A DNA stretch of 35,375 bases. Source: Arthrobacter bambusae (GTDB lineage: Bacteria; Actinomycetota; Actinomycetes; Actinomycetales; Micrococcaceae). Both the position numbers and the translations under genes were made by a program. Below, one piece after another: positions 1-7,408 of the stretch. Each line of letters starts with the position of its first letter. The stretch's first letter is position 1. The stretch spans positions 1 through 35,375 of the forward strand of contig NZ_JAHHZS010000039.1 in assembly GCF_022606295.1 (NCBI RefSeq), written 5' to 3'. Under the pieces are notes generated by a model. That model ran no database searches, was not told the DNA's origin, and saw nothing but the letters and a program-made list of their open reading frames with translations.

Positions 1-1
1 A

Positions 2-225
2 CGCGAGCCAGCGCCTCAGAGGGACATGCTCATTCGTGGTCGTTGCTGTTGGACATGATCCTGTTATGTCCGGTCCTGGTGACCGGGGGAGGGCATGCTC
101 TGCGCTGGGCAAATCAGCACGGTGATTCGCGAGCCAGCGCCTCAGAGGGACATGCTCATTCGTGGTCGTTGCTGTTGGACATGATCCTGTTATGTCCGGT
201 CCTGGTGATCAGGGGAGGGCATGCT
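2..225. repeat. Two 98-bp direct repeats, period 126 bp
   Basis: Bases 2-99 and 128-225 match at 96 of 98 positions; the differences are 83/209 and 85/211. A 28-base unique spacer separates the copies. Each copy contains GGACAT-N9-ATGTCC (51-71 and 177-197), a small inverted repeat able to form a hairpin. The period of 126 is a multiple of three, so an 85-codon open frame at 43-300 runs through both copies, but it resembles no family I recognise and I do not call it a gene. The first copy begins at the window edge, so the array may continue to the left. It could be an intergenic repeat family, a decayed mobile-element end or a recent local duplication. Confidence 0.9.
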
Positions 226-296
226 TTGAGTGAATTCGAGCGTGGACAACGCCACCCAGGCCGTGAGGGGACCCGGGGCGGGCAGTGCCGCGGGGG
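226..296. other. Short spacer after hemA 3' end
   Basis: These 71 bases separate the direct repeats from the hemA stop codon. I see no gene and no convincing stem with a T tract, so any hemA terminator is either not of the classical type or lies within the repeat hairpins. Confidence 0.5.
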
Positions 297-1622
297 CTAG
301 GCGCTTTCAGCCTGCTGGGATGTTTGTTGGTGGTCGACAGGACACGAGGCCGCCGGTGATGCGGCCGGCTGTTCCACCTGGATGCCGTACAAGGCCTCGA
401 GGGCTGCCACGTAATCGTCTTGCTGGCCGTTGGCGGCGAGTTCCCGTGCGCGGACCGTGGGGATGTGGAGCAACTGCTTGACCATGCGGCGGAGGGCGAA
501 CTCGACCTCTTCGGCCGCAGCGGTGCAGCCATGCCGGGCCCGGACTTTCTCCATCTCGGCGTCGAGCACGTTCATCGTGTGGCGGCGCAGGGCCACAATG
601 GCCGAATCGACGGACCGGGCTTCACGTTCCTGCTCGAAGGCCTCGGCCGCGCCGGACACAATGGTGCTCGCTTGCGCCAGCGACTCTGCTTGCTCCTGGG
701 GCGCCGCGAGCCGCACGGATTCGAGCGTCAGGAGCTCGACGCCGTCGAGCTCGCCCACTGCGGGGTCGAAGTCGTGGGTGAGCGCGAGGTCGATCGCGAT
801 GAGCGTCTGGGTGGACAAAGCGCGGACCTTGGCAAGCTCGGCGGCCTCCACTCGCGTGTCCGACCCGCTGCAACCGATCATGACATCGGCGGCGGCGACG
901 GCGGCAGGGAGCGTTTCGGCGTCGAGTGCGGTCCCGCCGCGGGTCGCCACGAAAGTGCCGGCCCGGCCGGAAGACGAGTACACGGAGACGTCGGTGCATC
1001 CACGATCGCGCAGCAGCGACATGGTGGCTCCGGCGTAGGCCCCGGTCCCGAAGACAACAACCTTCTTGGTGCTCCAGTCGGCGTTCTCCGAGAGGTCGGT
1101 GGCGAGGTCCAAGGCTACTGAAACGATCGACAGGCCACGGGAACCAAGAGCTGTCTGGGCCCCCACGTCCTTGGCCGTCTTGGAAGCGGCCTGGAACAAG
1201 CGGACCAGCCCGGAACTCGCGGTTCCTTCGTGCTGGGCAGTGATGAGGGCGCGGCGCACTTGGCCGGCAATTTCGCGTTCGCCGACAACGGCGGAGTCCA
1301 GCCCGGCGCTGACGGCGAAGAGGTGCCTGCTGACCTCGGGGCCGGTGCGGGTGCTGAAGGCGCGCGAGACGAGTTGCTCGTTGAGTCCGCTCAGGCCACT
1401 GATCTGCGTGACGAGCGCCGAGCGGGCAGCTTCAAGGTTCTCGACGTGAGGGGTTTCGCCGTAGATTTCGTAGCGGTTGCAGGTGGCCAGGACCACGGCA
1501 CCGGAGACAAGTTGGGAATCGGCTAATGCGGACGAGGCAACCTCGGATGAACCGTTGCTCAACTGAGCGACGGTCTCAAGATCGATGTCGGCGTGTGTAG
1601 CCACCAATGAGAAAAGAACCAC
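297..1622 (-). CDS. hemA: Glutamyl-tRNA reductase (HemA/GtrR)
   Basis: This enzyme catalyses the NADPH-dependent reduction of glutamyl-tRNA(Glu) to glutamate-1-semialdehyde, the first committed C5 step of tetrapyrrole synthesis in the cytoplasm. The N-terminal catalytic domain holds the nucleophilic cysteine in VVLATCNRYEIYGE (Cys48). A Rossmann domain follows (VVVFGTGAYAG), then a helical dimerisation domain. I start at the GTG at 1622, giving MVLFSLVATHADID and 441 residues. The longer frame to 1685 adds 21 residues that do not look like GluTR. No Shine-Dalgarno sequence precedes this GTG, but a TATGAT box lies 9 bases upstream, which fits a leaderless mRNA. The gene is divergent from hemE. 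The C-terminal tail is Ala/Gln-rich and contains a Cys-Pro pair (Cys427-Pro428). HemL at the other end of the locus uses its product. Confidence 0.96.
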   Translation of the reverse strand: MVLFSLVATHADIDLETVAQLSNGSSEVASSALADSQLVSGAVVLATCNRYEIYGETPHVENLEAARSALVTQISGLSGLNEQLVSRAFSTRTGPEVSRHLFAVSAGLDSAVVGEREIAGQVRRALITAQHEGTASSGLVRLFQAASKTAKDVGAQTALGSRGLSIVSVALDLATDLSENADWSTKKVVVFGTGAYAGATMSLLRDRGCTDVSVYSSSGRAGTFVATRGGTALDAETLPAAVAAADVMIGCSGSDTRVEAAELAKVRALSTQTLIAIDLALTHDFDPAVGELDGVELLTLESVRLAAPQEQAESLAQASTIVSGAAEAFEQEREARSVDSAIVALRRHTMNVLDAEMEKVRARHGCTAAAEEVEFALRRMVKQLLHIPTVRARELAANGQQDDYVAALEALYGIQVEQPAASPAASCPVDHQQTSQQAESA

Positions 1623-1631
1623 AGCAAAGCC

Positions 1632-1637
1632 ATCATA
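1632..1637 (-). promoter_or_regulatory. Probable hemA -10 box
   Basis: Read on the minus strand this is TATGAT, five of six matches to the -10 consensus. It lies 9 bases before the chosen GTG start. That spacing puts transcription initiation at or within a few bases of the start codon. No good -35 is visible; TTGTTC occurs upstream but with a 19-base spacer. Confidence 0.5.
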
Positions 1638-1682
1638 GCTTTTTCGGCGCCATGTAGAACAACGCGCGCCAGTGGTTCTCCG

Positions 1683-1696
1683 CACTGCCGGCAGTG
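1683..1696. promoter_or_regulatory. Perfect 14-bp palindrome in the hemA-hemE spacer
   Basis: CACTGCCGGCAGTG equals its own reverse complement. It sits between the divergent hemA and hemE starts, about 45 bp upstream of the hemA -10 box and about 75 bp from the hemE ATG. Perfect dyads of this size between divergent genes often bind dimeric regulators. The regulator is unknown, and a chance palindrome in GC-rich DNA remains possible. Confidence 0.5.
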
Positions 1697-1707
1697 ATGC
1701 CCGTCAC

Positions 1708-1722
1708 CCCGCAATGTGCGGG
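1708..1722. promoter_or_regulatory. Inverted repeat CCCGCA-ATG-TGCGGG
   Basis: Two perfect 6-bp arms flank a 3-base loop in the hemA-hemE spacer, 11 bp from the 14-bp palindrome. It may be a second operator half or a 5'-leader hairpin for hemE. No T tract follows, so a terminator is unlikely. Confidence 0.4.
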
Positions 1723-1770
1723 ACAGGCTGTCGTTATCTTTTGACCCCGATCTTCGGCACAATCGAAGGC

Positions 1771-2901
1771 ATGACTTCCAGTTCCGCACTGCCTCATTCT
1801 GTGTCGGCCACCGACATTTCCGGCACAGCCGCTTCAGGCCTTGATGCAAGCCACCCGCTGATGGATGGCCGCACCGCAGACTCCCCGCTGATCCAGGCTT
1901 ACCGCGGAGGCAAGCCGTCCCGCCGTCCTGTGTGGTTCATGCGGCAGGCCGGCCGCTCGTTGCCGGAATACCTCAAAGTCCGTGAAGGCGTGGCAATGTT
2001 GGACTCCTGCCTGCGCCCCGAGCTCGCCTCCGAGATCACGTTGCAGCCGGTTCGCCGCCACGATGTTGATGCGGCGATCTTCTTCTCCGATATCGTCATC
2101 CCCCTCAAGCTGGCCGGCGTCGGCGTGGACATCGTCCCCGGCGTAGGGCCCGTGTTGGACAAGCCCGTCCGCACCGCGGCTGACGTCGCCGCCCTGCCGC
2201 AGCTGACGTGGGAAGCCCTCGAACCGATCCGCGAGGCCGTCCGCCTGACGGTCGCGGAGCTCGGCACAACACCCCTGATCGGCTTCGCCGGTGCGCCGTT
2301 CACGCTTGCCGCGTACATGGTGGAAGGCAAGCCCTCCCGCGACCACCTCGGTCCGCGCACCATGATGCACGCCGATCCGGAGACCTGGACCGCCCTGGCC
2401 AATTGGGCGGCCGACGCCTCCGGCATGTTCCTGCGGGCGCAACTGGAAGCCGGCGCCTCGGCAGGTCAACTGTTCGACTCGTGGGCAGGATCCCTTGGGC
2501 TCGCCGACTACGCCAAGTACGTTGCTCCTGCTTCGACCCGCGCCCTTGACCACGTCCGTCACCTCGGCGCGCCGCTGGTCCACTTCGGTACGGGAACGTC
2601 CGAATTGCTTGTCGCGATGCGCGACGTCGGCGTGGATGTCGTCGGCGTGGACTACCGGCTGCCGCTTGACGAGGCAAACCGTCGGCTGGGCGGCACGGTG
2701 CCCTTGCAAGGCAACATCGACCCGGCGCTGCTTTCCGCACCGTGGGAGGTACTGGAAGCCCATGTCCGTGAGGTGATCGCAGCCGGCTCCGCAGCCCCGG
2801 GCCACGTCTTGAACCTCGGCCACGGCGTGCCCCCGGAAACGGATCCCGCCGTCCTGACGCGGGTCGTGGAACTCATCCACTCGATCCCCCCGGCAGGGTA
2901 G
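1771..2901 (+). CDS. hemE: Uroporphyrinogen decarboxylase (HemE/UroD)
   Basis: HemE removes four carboxyl groups from uroporphyrinogen III to give coproporphyrinogen III, using no cofactor. The family signature FMRQAGRSLPEY is at residues 56-67, and FFSDI at 104-108 carries the conserved substrate-binding Asp107. VGVDYRLPLDEANR and the C-terminal NLGHGVPPETDP motif are also present. I chose the ATG at 1771 (376 residues) because the upstream extension to 1672 is not family-like and lies in the divergent promoter spacer. The roughly 40-residue N-terminal tail before the core is rich in Ser, Ala and Thr. It is the first gene of the plus-strand heme operon, and hemY starts five bases after its stop. 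Confidence 0.97.
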   Translation: MTSSSALPHSVSATDISGTAASGLDASHPLMDGRTADSPLIQAYRGGKPSRRPVWFMRQAGRSLPEYLKVREGVAMLDSCLRPELASEITLQPVRRHDVDAAIFFSDIVIPLKLAGVGVDIVPGVGPVLDKPVRTAADVAALPQLTWEALEPIREAVRLTVAELGTTPLIGFAGAPFTLAAYMVEGKPSRDHLGPRTMMHADPETWTALANWAADASGMFLRAQLEAGASAGQLFDSWAGSLGLADYAKYVAPASTRALDHVRHLGAPLVHFGTGTSELLVAMRDVGVDVVGVDYRLPLDEANRRLGGTVPLQGNIDPALLSAPWEVLEAHVREVIAAGSAAPGHVLNLGHGVPPETDPAVLTRVVELIHSIPPAG

Positions 2902-2906
2902 CCGGC

Positions 2907-4391
2907 ATGCGCGGGGCACAAACACAGCCCGGACACGCACCTTCCGCAGATTCAGCAACCGGCTTGGCCGCCATCGTCGTGGGCGGCGGAATGTCCGGCC
3001 TGCTCGCCGCCCGTGGCCTGGCCAAGGCCGGGATCACCGTCACGGTGCTCGAAGCGGGCGAGGCGTGGGGCGGTTGCGTGGGAAGGCACACTGTCGGCGG
3101 CCTTGTGCTGGACAGCGGCGCCGAGTCCTTCGCCACGCGCTCCACCGCCGTGGCCGATCTCGCCCGCGATCTCGGGCTCGGCGGCAATATCGTGGCGCCC
3201 CATCCTGGAGGTGCCTGGGTGCAGTTGCCCGACGGCCCGCAGGAACTGCCCAAGACCGGAGTGCTCGGAATCCCGGCGAACCCCTGGGACCCGGAAGTCC
3301 GGCGTTCCTTGGGCTTTGCCGGTTCCCTGCGGGCCTCGCTCGACCGCTACCTGCCCGCATCCGTCGGCACCTCGGCCGCGGTCACCAGCGTCTCCTCCTT
3401 GGTCCGGGCGCGGATGGGCAAACGGGTGCTCGAACGGCTTGTGGCGCCCGTCGTCGGAGGAGTGCACTCCGCCGATCCCGGACTGCTCGACGTCGACATG
3501 GTCGCTCCCGGCCTGCGTGCGGCATTGCGCCAGCACGGTTCGTTGGCCGCGGCGGTGGCCAGCCAGCGCGGGGCCGTGCCGACCCGCAACGGAAGCGGGA
3601 CGGCGAAGGCGGGATCCGCCGTCGGCGGCTTGGAAGGCGGAATGAACACGCTTGTCACCGCCCTCGTGGCGGAGTTGCGTTCGCAGGGCGTCGCCCTCGT
3701 TTCCGGCGCCCGGGTGGATTCGATCACCCGCACCGAAAGCGGTTGGCAGGCTACCGCCGCGGGCACAACGTACGACGCCGGCCGGCTCGTGGTGGCGCTC
3801 GACGGTCCGGCCGCCGTCGGGCTGCTGGAGGGGGCGCTTCCCGAATTGTCCGCGCTGCGCCCCGCCGCAGGCCCGTTGGTGAGCCTGGTGACCTTGGTGG
3901 TGGACGTGCCCGAACTGGACCGGCGCCCCCGGGGCACGGGCATTCTTGTCGCTCCGCAGACCGAGGGGATCGAGGCGAAAGCGCTCACGCACGCCACGGC
4001 AAAGTGGGACTGGCTGGCGGAAGAAGCGGGCCCCGGAACGCACGTGCTGCGCCTGTCCTATGGGCGTGGCGAGGGGGTGGACTCTCCTGAGTCGGCGGCA
4101 GCGCAATCCGTCGCCTCACTCAATGACGATGCCTTGTTTGAGGCCGCGCTCCGCGACGCGTCGACCTTGCTGACTGTGCCGATTGTCCGTGAAGACGTAC
4201 TCGATTGGGACGTCGTCCGTTGGGCGGGCGCCTTGCCGTTCGCCGCCGTCGGTCACAAACAGCGCGTTGCCGAAGTGCGCCGCGTCTGCGCCGAAGCCGA
4301 AGGATTGACCGTTGTGGGCGGCTGGCTCGCCGGAAACGGCCTGGCAGCCGTGGTTGCCGACACTTCCGCGCAGATCGACGCAGTCTTGTGA
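2907..4391 (+). CDS. hemY: Coproporphyrinogen III oxidase, HemY/CgoX type
   Basis: This FAD-dependent oxidase removes six electrons from its porphyrinogen using O2. In Gram-positive bacteria that run the coproporphyrin pathway, HemY-type enzymes (CgoX) make coproporphyrin III rather than protoporphyrin. The FAD Rossmann motif VVGGGMSGLLAARGLAKAG is near residues 24-42, followed by VLEAGEAWGG, and the C-terminal FAD motif includes VVGGWLAGNGLAAV. At 494 residues it has normal length. The ATG at 2907 is the first reasonable start after hemE, only five bases away. The assignment as coproporphyrinogen oxidase rests on hemQ lying immediately downstream. It may associate peripherally with the membrane; no transmembrane segment is evident. 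Confidence 0.93.
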   Translation: MRGAQTQPGHAPSADSATGLAAIVVGGGMSGLLAARGLAKAGITVTVLEAGEAWGGCVGRHTVGGLVLDSGAESFATRSTAVADLARDLGLGGNIVAPHPGGAWVQLPDGPQELPKTGVLGIPANPWDPEVRRSLGFAGSLRASLDRYLPASVGTSAAVTSVSSLVRARMGKRVLERLVAPVVGGVHSADPGLLDVDMVAPGLRAALRQHGSLAAAVASQRGAVPTRNGSGTAKAGSAVGGLEGGMNTLVTALVAELRSQGVALVSGARVDSITRTESGWQATAAGTTYDAGRLVVALDGPAAVGLLEGALPELSALRPAAGPLVSLVTLVVDVPELDRRPRGTGILVAPQTEGIEAKALTHATAKWDWLAEEAGPGTHVLRLSYGRGEGVDSPESAAAQSVASLNDDALFEAALRDASTLLTVPIVREDVLDWDVVRWAGALPFAAVGHKQRVAEVRRVCAEAEGLTVVGGWLAGNGLAAVVADTSAQIDAVL

Positions 4392-4429
4392 AATGCACCA
4401 CTTCTACGCCTTGTAGAAGTGGTGCATTT
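4391..4429. terminator. 17-bp perfect hairpin between hemY and hemQ
   Basis: AAATGCACCACTTCTAC (4391-4407) and its exact reverse complement (4413-4429) flank the 5-base loop GCCTT. The first base is also the last base of the hemY stop codon. The right arm ends in TTT, but no further T tract follows. The stem is unusually long and AT-rich for this genome. It could be an intrinsic terminator or attenuator, an mRNA 3'-end stabiliser, or one copy of a dispersed palindromic repeat. The hemQ ATG lies 35 bases downstream. Confidence 0.75.
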
Positions 4430-4463
4430 CGACTTAGCGGCATCCACGGGGCAGACTTGTACC

Positions 4464-5165
4464 ATGAGCCACACTTCTGCCGAATCTGTCACTAAAACTG
4501 CCGAATCCGAAGAGCAGTTCTTTACGCTGTGGACCGTCTTCAAGCGGTCGGGCGATGTCCTGCGCAGCGCCGACGCTGTTCAGGATTTCGAGCAGCTGGC
4601 TGCCAAGCTTGCCGAGGACGGCGTCGTCCTTCGCGGAAGCTACGACGTCTCCGCCATGCGCTCCGACGCCGACATCATGGTGTGGCTCCACGGCGCCAAG
4701 CCTGAAGCCTTGCAGCAGGCCGTGCGTGATATCCGCCGCAGCGCGCTGTTCTCCGGCACCGAGATCGTCTGGTCCGCCATGGGCGTGCACCGCGAAGCCG
4801 AGTTCGCCAAGAACCACGTTCCTGCCTATGCGCGCGGCGTCGAGCCCAGCACGTGGCTGTGCGTTTACCCGTTCGTCCGCTCCTATGAGTGGTACATCCT
4901 GCCTGCCGACGAGCGTGGAAAGATGCTGCGCGATCACGGCATGCTCGGCCGCGACTTCCCCCAGGTCATTTCCAACACCGTGTCCTCCTTCGCCCTGGGC
5001 GACTGGGAGTGGATCCTGGGCCTCGAAGCACCCGAACTCGTTGACCTGGTGGACCTCATGCGCCACCTGCGTGCCACCGACGCCCGCAACCACGTCCGCG
5101 AGGAAATCCCGTTCTACACCGGCCGCCGCATCACCGCCGCGGGGATCGCCGAGGTCCTCGCGTGA
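4464..5165 (+). CDS. hemQ: Coproheme decarboxylase (ChdC/HemQ)
   Basis: ChdC converts coproheme to heme b by two H2O2-dependent oxidative decarboxylations, the last step of the coproporphyrin pathway. The protein has 233 residues and the actinobacterial pattern. Distal His118 is in KNHVPAY, radical-forming Tyr135 in WLCVYPFVRS and proximal heme ligand His158 in RGKMLRDHGMLGRDF. These positions match the numbering I recall for Corynebacterium diphtheriae ChdC. I start at the ATG at 4464; the upstream part of the open frame covers the intergenic hairpin. Its stop overlaps the GTG of hemH, so iron insertion and decarboxylation enzymes are probably translated in step. Confidence 0.96.
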   Translation: MSHTSAESVTKTAESEEQFFTLWTVFKRSGDVLRSADAVQDFEQLAAKLAEDGVVLRGSYDVSAMRSDADIMVWLHGAKPEALQQAVRDIRRSALFSGTEIVWSAMGVHREAEFAKNHVPAYARGVEPSTWLCVYPFVRSYEWYILPADERGKMLRDHGMLGRDFPQVISNTVSSFALGDWEWILGLEAPELVDLVDLMRHLRATDARNHVREEIPFYTGRRITAAGIAEVLA

Positions 5166-6406
5166 GCGGCCGCCACTCCACGGGCCCGGCCAGCCTCACC
5201 GAGGTCAACGACGTCACCGAGGCCGGACGCATGGCTCCCAAAGAGTACGACGCCGTCCTCCTCGCCTCTTTCGGCGGCCCCGAAGGCCAGGACGATGTCA
5301 TTCCCTTCCTTCGCAATGTGACCCGTGGCCGCGGCATCCCCGATGAGCGCCTTGAAGAGGTGTCGCACCACTACCGTGCGTTCGGCGGGATCAGCCCCAT
5401 CAACCAGCAAAACAGGAACCTCAAGGCCGCCCTTGAAGCGGAGTTGGCCTCACGCGGCATCAGCCTTCCCGTGCTGTGGGGCAACCGCAACTGGGATCCT
5501 TACATCCCGCAAACCCTCCAGGAAGCCTACGACGCCGGCCACCGCAAACTGCTGATGGTCACCACGAGCGCATACTCCTGTTACTCCAGCTGCCGCCAGT
5601 ACCGCGAGGACATCGGGATCGCGCTGACGGAGACCGGCCTTGACGGCAAACTCGAAGTGGACAAGGTACGCCAGTACTTCGACCACCCAGGCTTCGTCGA
5701 ACCCTTCGTGGAAGGAACGGCTGCAGGACTTGCGGAGGTCAAGGAGAAACTGGCTGCGGCCGGTCTCCAGGACGCTCCGGTGCACATCCTGTTTGCGACG
5801 CACTCCATTCCAACCCGTGACGCCGAAGCCGCCGGGCGTTCGGACGCCGAGCCCCGCGAGTTCGAGCAGGACTCTGCCTATGTCGCCCAGCATTTGGCTT
5901 CCGGCGCCGAGGTGGTTCGTCGGGTTGAGGCCGAATCCGGTCTCACCGCTCCGTGGTCCTTGGTGTACCAGTCCCGTTCCGGCGCGCCGAGCGTTCCGTG
6001 GCTCGAGCCGGACATCAACGATGCCATCGAGGAACTGGCCGGCCAGGGAATCAAGGGCGTCGTGATCGTCCCCCTCGGCTTCGTTTCCGACCACATGGAA
6101 GTGGCCTGGGACTTGGACACCGAGGCCTTGGAAACCTGCAAGAACCTCGGGATCGCCGCGACCCGCGTTCCCACCCCGGGAACCCACCGCACGTTCGTCT
6201 CCGGCCTGGTGGATCTCATTTGCGAGCGGACGGTAGCCAACAATATCGCCGATCGCCCCGCGATGACCGGGCTCGGGCCGTGGTACGACATCTGCCGTCC
6301 GGGCTGCTGCGCCAACTTCCGTGGTGAGAAGCCCACGATTGCGGGTGCGGACACCTCGGTCGGCACGGGGCATGATGCCTACCCCGCAGGAGAAAGCGCG
6401 AAATGA
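5162..6406 (+). CDS. hemH: Ferrochelatase (CpfC/HemH)
   Basis: It inserts Fe2+ into coproporphyrin III to make coproheme, which the adjacent HemQ then decarboxylates. Catalytic His214 is in FATHSIPTRD and Glu314 in DHMEVAWDLD. Cysteines at 140, 144, 378, 382 and 383 (YSCYSSCRQY and DICRPGCCANF) match the [2Fe-2S] site of actinobacterial ferrochelatases; one of them is likely not a ligand. The GTG at 5162 overlaps the hemQ stop by four bases. Met24 (ATG at 5231, MAPKEYDAVLLASFGGPEG) is a plausible shorter start, since the first 23 residues are not conserved family sequence. The stop overlaps hemC by four bases. Confidence 0.95.
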   Translation: MSGRHSTGPASLTEVNDVTEAGRMAPKEYDAVLLASFGGPEGQDDVIPFLRNVTRGRGIPDERLEEVSHHYRAFGGISPINQQNRNLKAALEAELASRGISLPVLWGNRNWDPYIPQTLQEAYDAGHRKLLMVTTSAYSCYSSCRQYREDIGIALTETGLDGKLEVDKVRQYFDHPGFVEPFVEGTAAGLAEVKEKLAAAGLQDAPVHILFATHSIPTRDAEAAGRSDAEPREFEQDSAYVAQHLASGAEVVRRVEAESGLTAPWSLVYQSRSGAPSVPWLEPDINDAIEELAGQGIKGVVIVPLGFVSDHMEVAWDLDTEALETCKNLGIAATRVPTPGTHRTFVSGLVDLICERTVANNIADRPAMTGLGPWYDICRPGCCANFRGEKPTIAGADTSVGTGHDAYPAGESAK

Positions 6407-7389
6407 CCGTTCGGATCGGCACCCGCGCGAGCAAGCTCGCGCTCACCCAAAGCCAGCAGGCCGCGGACCAGCTGGCCGCCGTCGGCGGCTTCCCCGTCGA
6501 GCTGGTGCGCATCAAGACCGAAGGCGATGTCCGGACGGGTTCCCTGTCCCAGATGGGCGGCACCGGAGTGTTCGTCGCCGCTCTTCGCGACGCGCTGTTG
6601 GAAAACGCATGCGACGTCGCTGTGCACTCCTTGAAGGATCTCCCCACGGGTGCGGCGCCGGGGCTCACCATTGCGGCAACGCCGAAACGCGTCGATGTCC
6701 GGGACGCCTTGTGCGCCCGTGACGGCCTCAAGTTGGCGGACCTTCCGGCAGGCTCCAAGGTCGGTACCGGATCGCCGCGCCGCGGCGCCCAGCTGCGCGC
6801 CGCCCGCCCGGATCTCGACGTCGTGGACATCCGCGGCAACGTGGACACCCGGCTGGGCCGCGTTCCGGGGCTCGCCGGCAACGCGGAAGATTCACCCGGC
6901 GACCTCGACGCCGTCGTCCTCGCCGCGGCGGGACTGGAACGGATCAGCAGGCTCGACGTCGTGACGGAGTTCTTCGAAACCGATGTCATGCTTCCAGCGC
7001 CCGGACAAGGCTCGCTCGCGATCGAGTGCCGCACGGCTGACGCGCCCGGACCGTCCGACCCGGCCGAAGGTTCCCAGGGTGCACTCGCACAGGCCCTGGC
7101 CGCACTGAACGATGAAGACACCCGGCTGGCCGTCACGGCGGAGCGGGCCGTCCTGGCCCGCCTCGAAGCCGGCTGCGCTGCGCCCGTGGGCGCCTACGCT
7201 TACCGCAAGGGGAGCATGCTCTATCTGGAAGCGGTGGTCTGTGCCGTGGACGGGAGCGCGTCCGTGCGCGAGAAAAAGGCCAGCGACGGCCTCACTGAGG
7301 TGGGCGCCACGTTGCTGGGCATCGAAGTCGCCGAACTCCTCCTCGCCGCGGGCGCCGCGGACATCACAGATCTTGCAGCTTCCCGATAA
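6403..7389 (+). CDS. hemC: Porphobilinogen deaminase (hydroxymethylbilane synthase, HemC)
   Basis: HemC polymerises four porphobilinogens into hydroxymethylbilane on a covalently bound dipyrromethane cofactor. RIGTRASKLALTQS opens the protein. HSLKDLP at 75-81 carries catalytic Asp79, and GTGSPRRGAQLRA (about 121-133) lines the acidic-side-chain binding cleft. Cys258 in LEAGCAAPVGAYA is the cofactor attachment residue. Length is 328 residues, typical for the family. The ATG at 6403 overlaps the hemH stop (ATGA), and hemD begins 19 bases after its own stop. The product feeds HemD directly. Confidence 0.97.
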   Translation: MTVRIGTRASKLALTQSQQAADQLAAVGGFPVELVRIKTEGDVRTGSLSQMGGTGVFVAALRDALLENACDVAVHSLKDLPTGAAPGLTIAATPKRVDVRDALCARDGLKLADLPAGSKVGTGSPRRGAQLRAARPDLDVVDIRGNVDTRLGRVPGLAGNAEDSPGDLDAVVLAAAGLERISRLDVVTEFFETDVMLPAPGQGSLAIECRTADAPGPSDPAEGSQGALAQALAALNDEDTRLAVTAERAVLARLEAGCAAPVGAYAYRKGSMLYLEAVVCAVDGSASVREKKASDGLTEVGATLLGIEVAELLLAAGAADITDLAASR

Positions 7390-7408
7390 CCGGAGCCACC
7401 AGGAGACC

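Noticed and set aside
43..300. 85-codon open frame through the direct repeats
   Set aside because: It is repeat-driven, begins inside the repeat, lacks a ribosome-binding site and resembles no known family.
1623..1685. Longer N-terminus for HemA
   Set aside because: The extra 21 residues are not GluTR-like and cover the probable -10 box.
1672..1770. Longer N-terminus for HemE
   Set aside because: The extension covers the palindromes of the divergent spacer and has no family resemblance.
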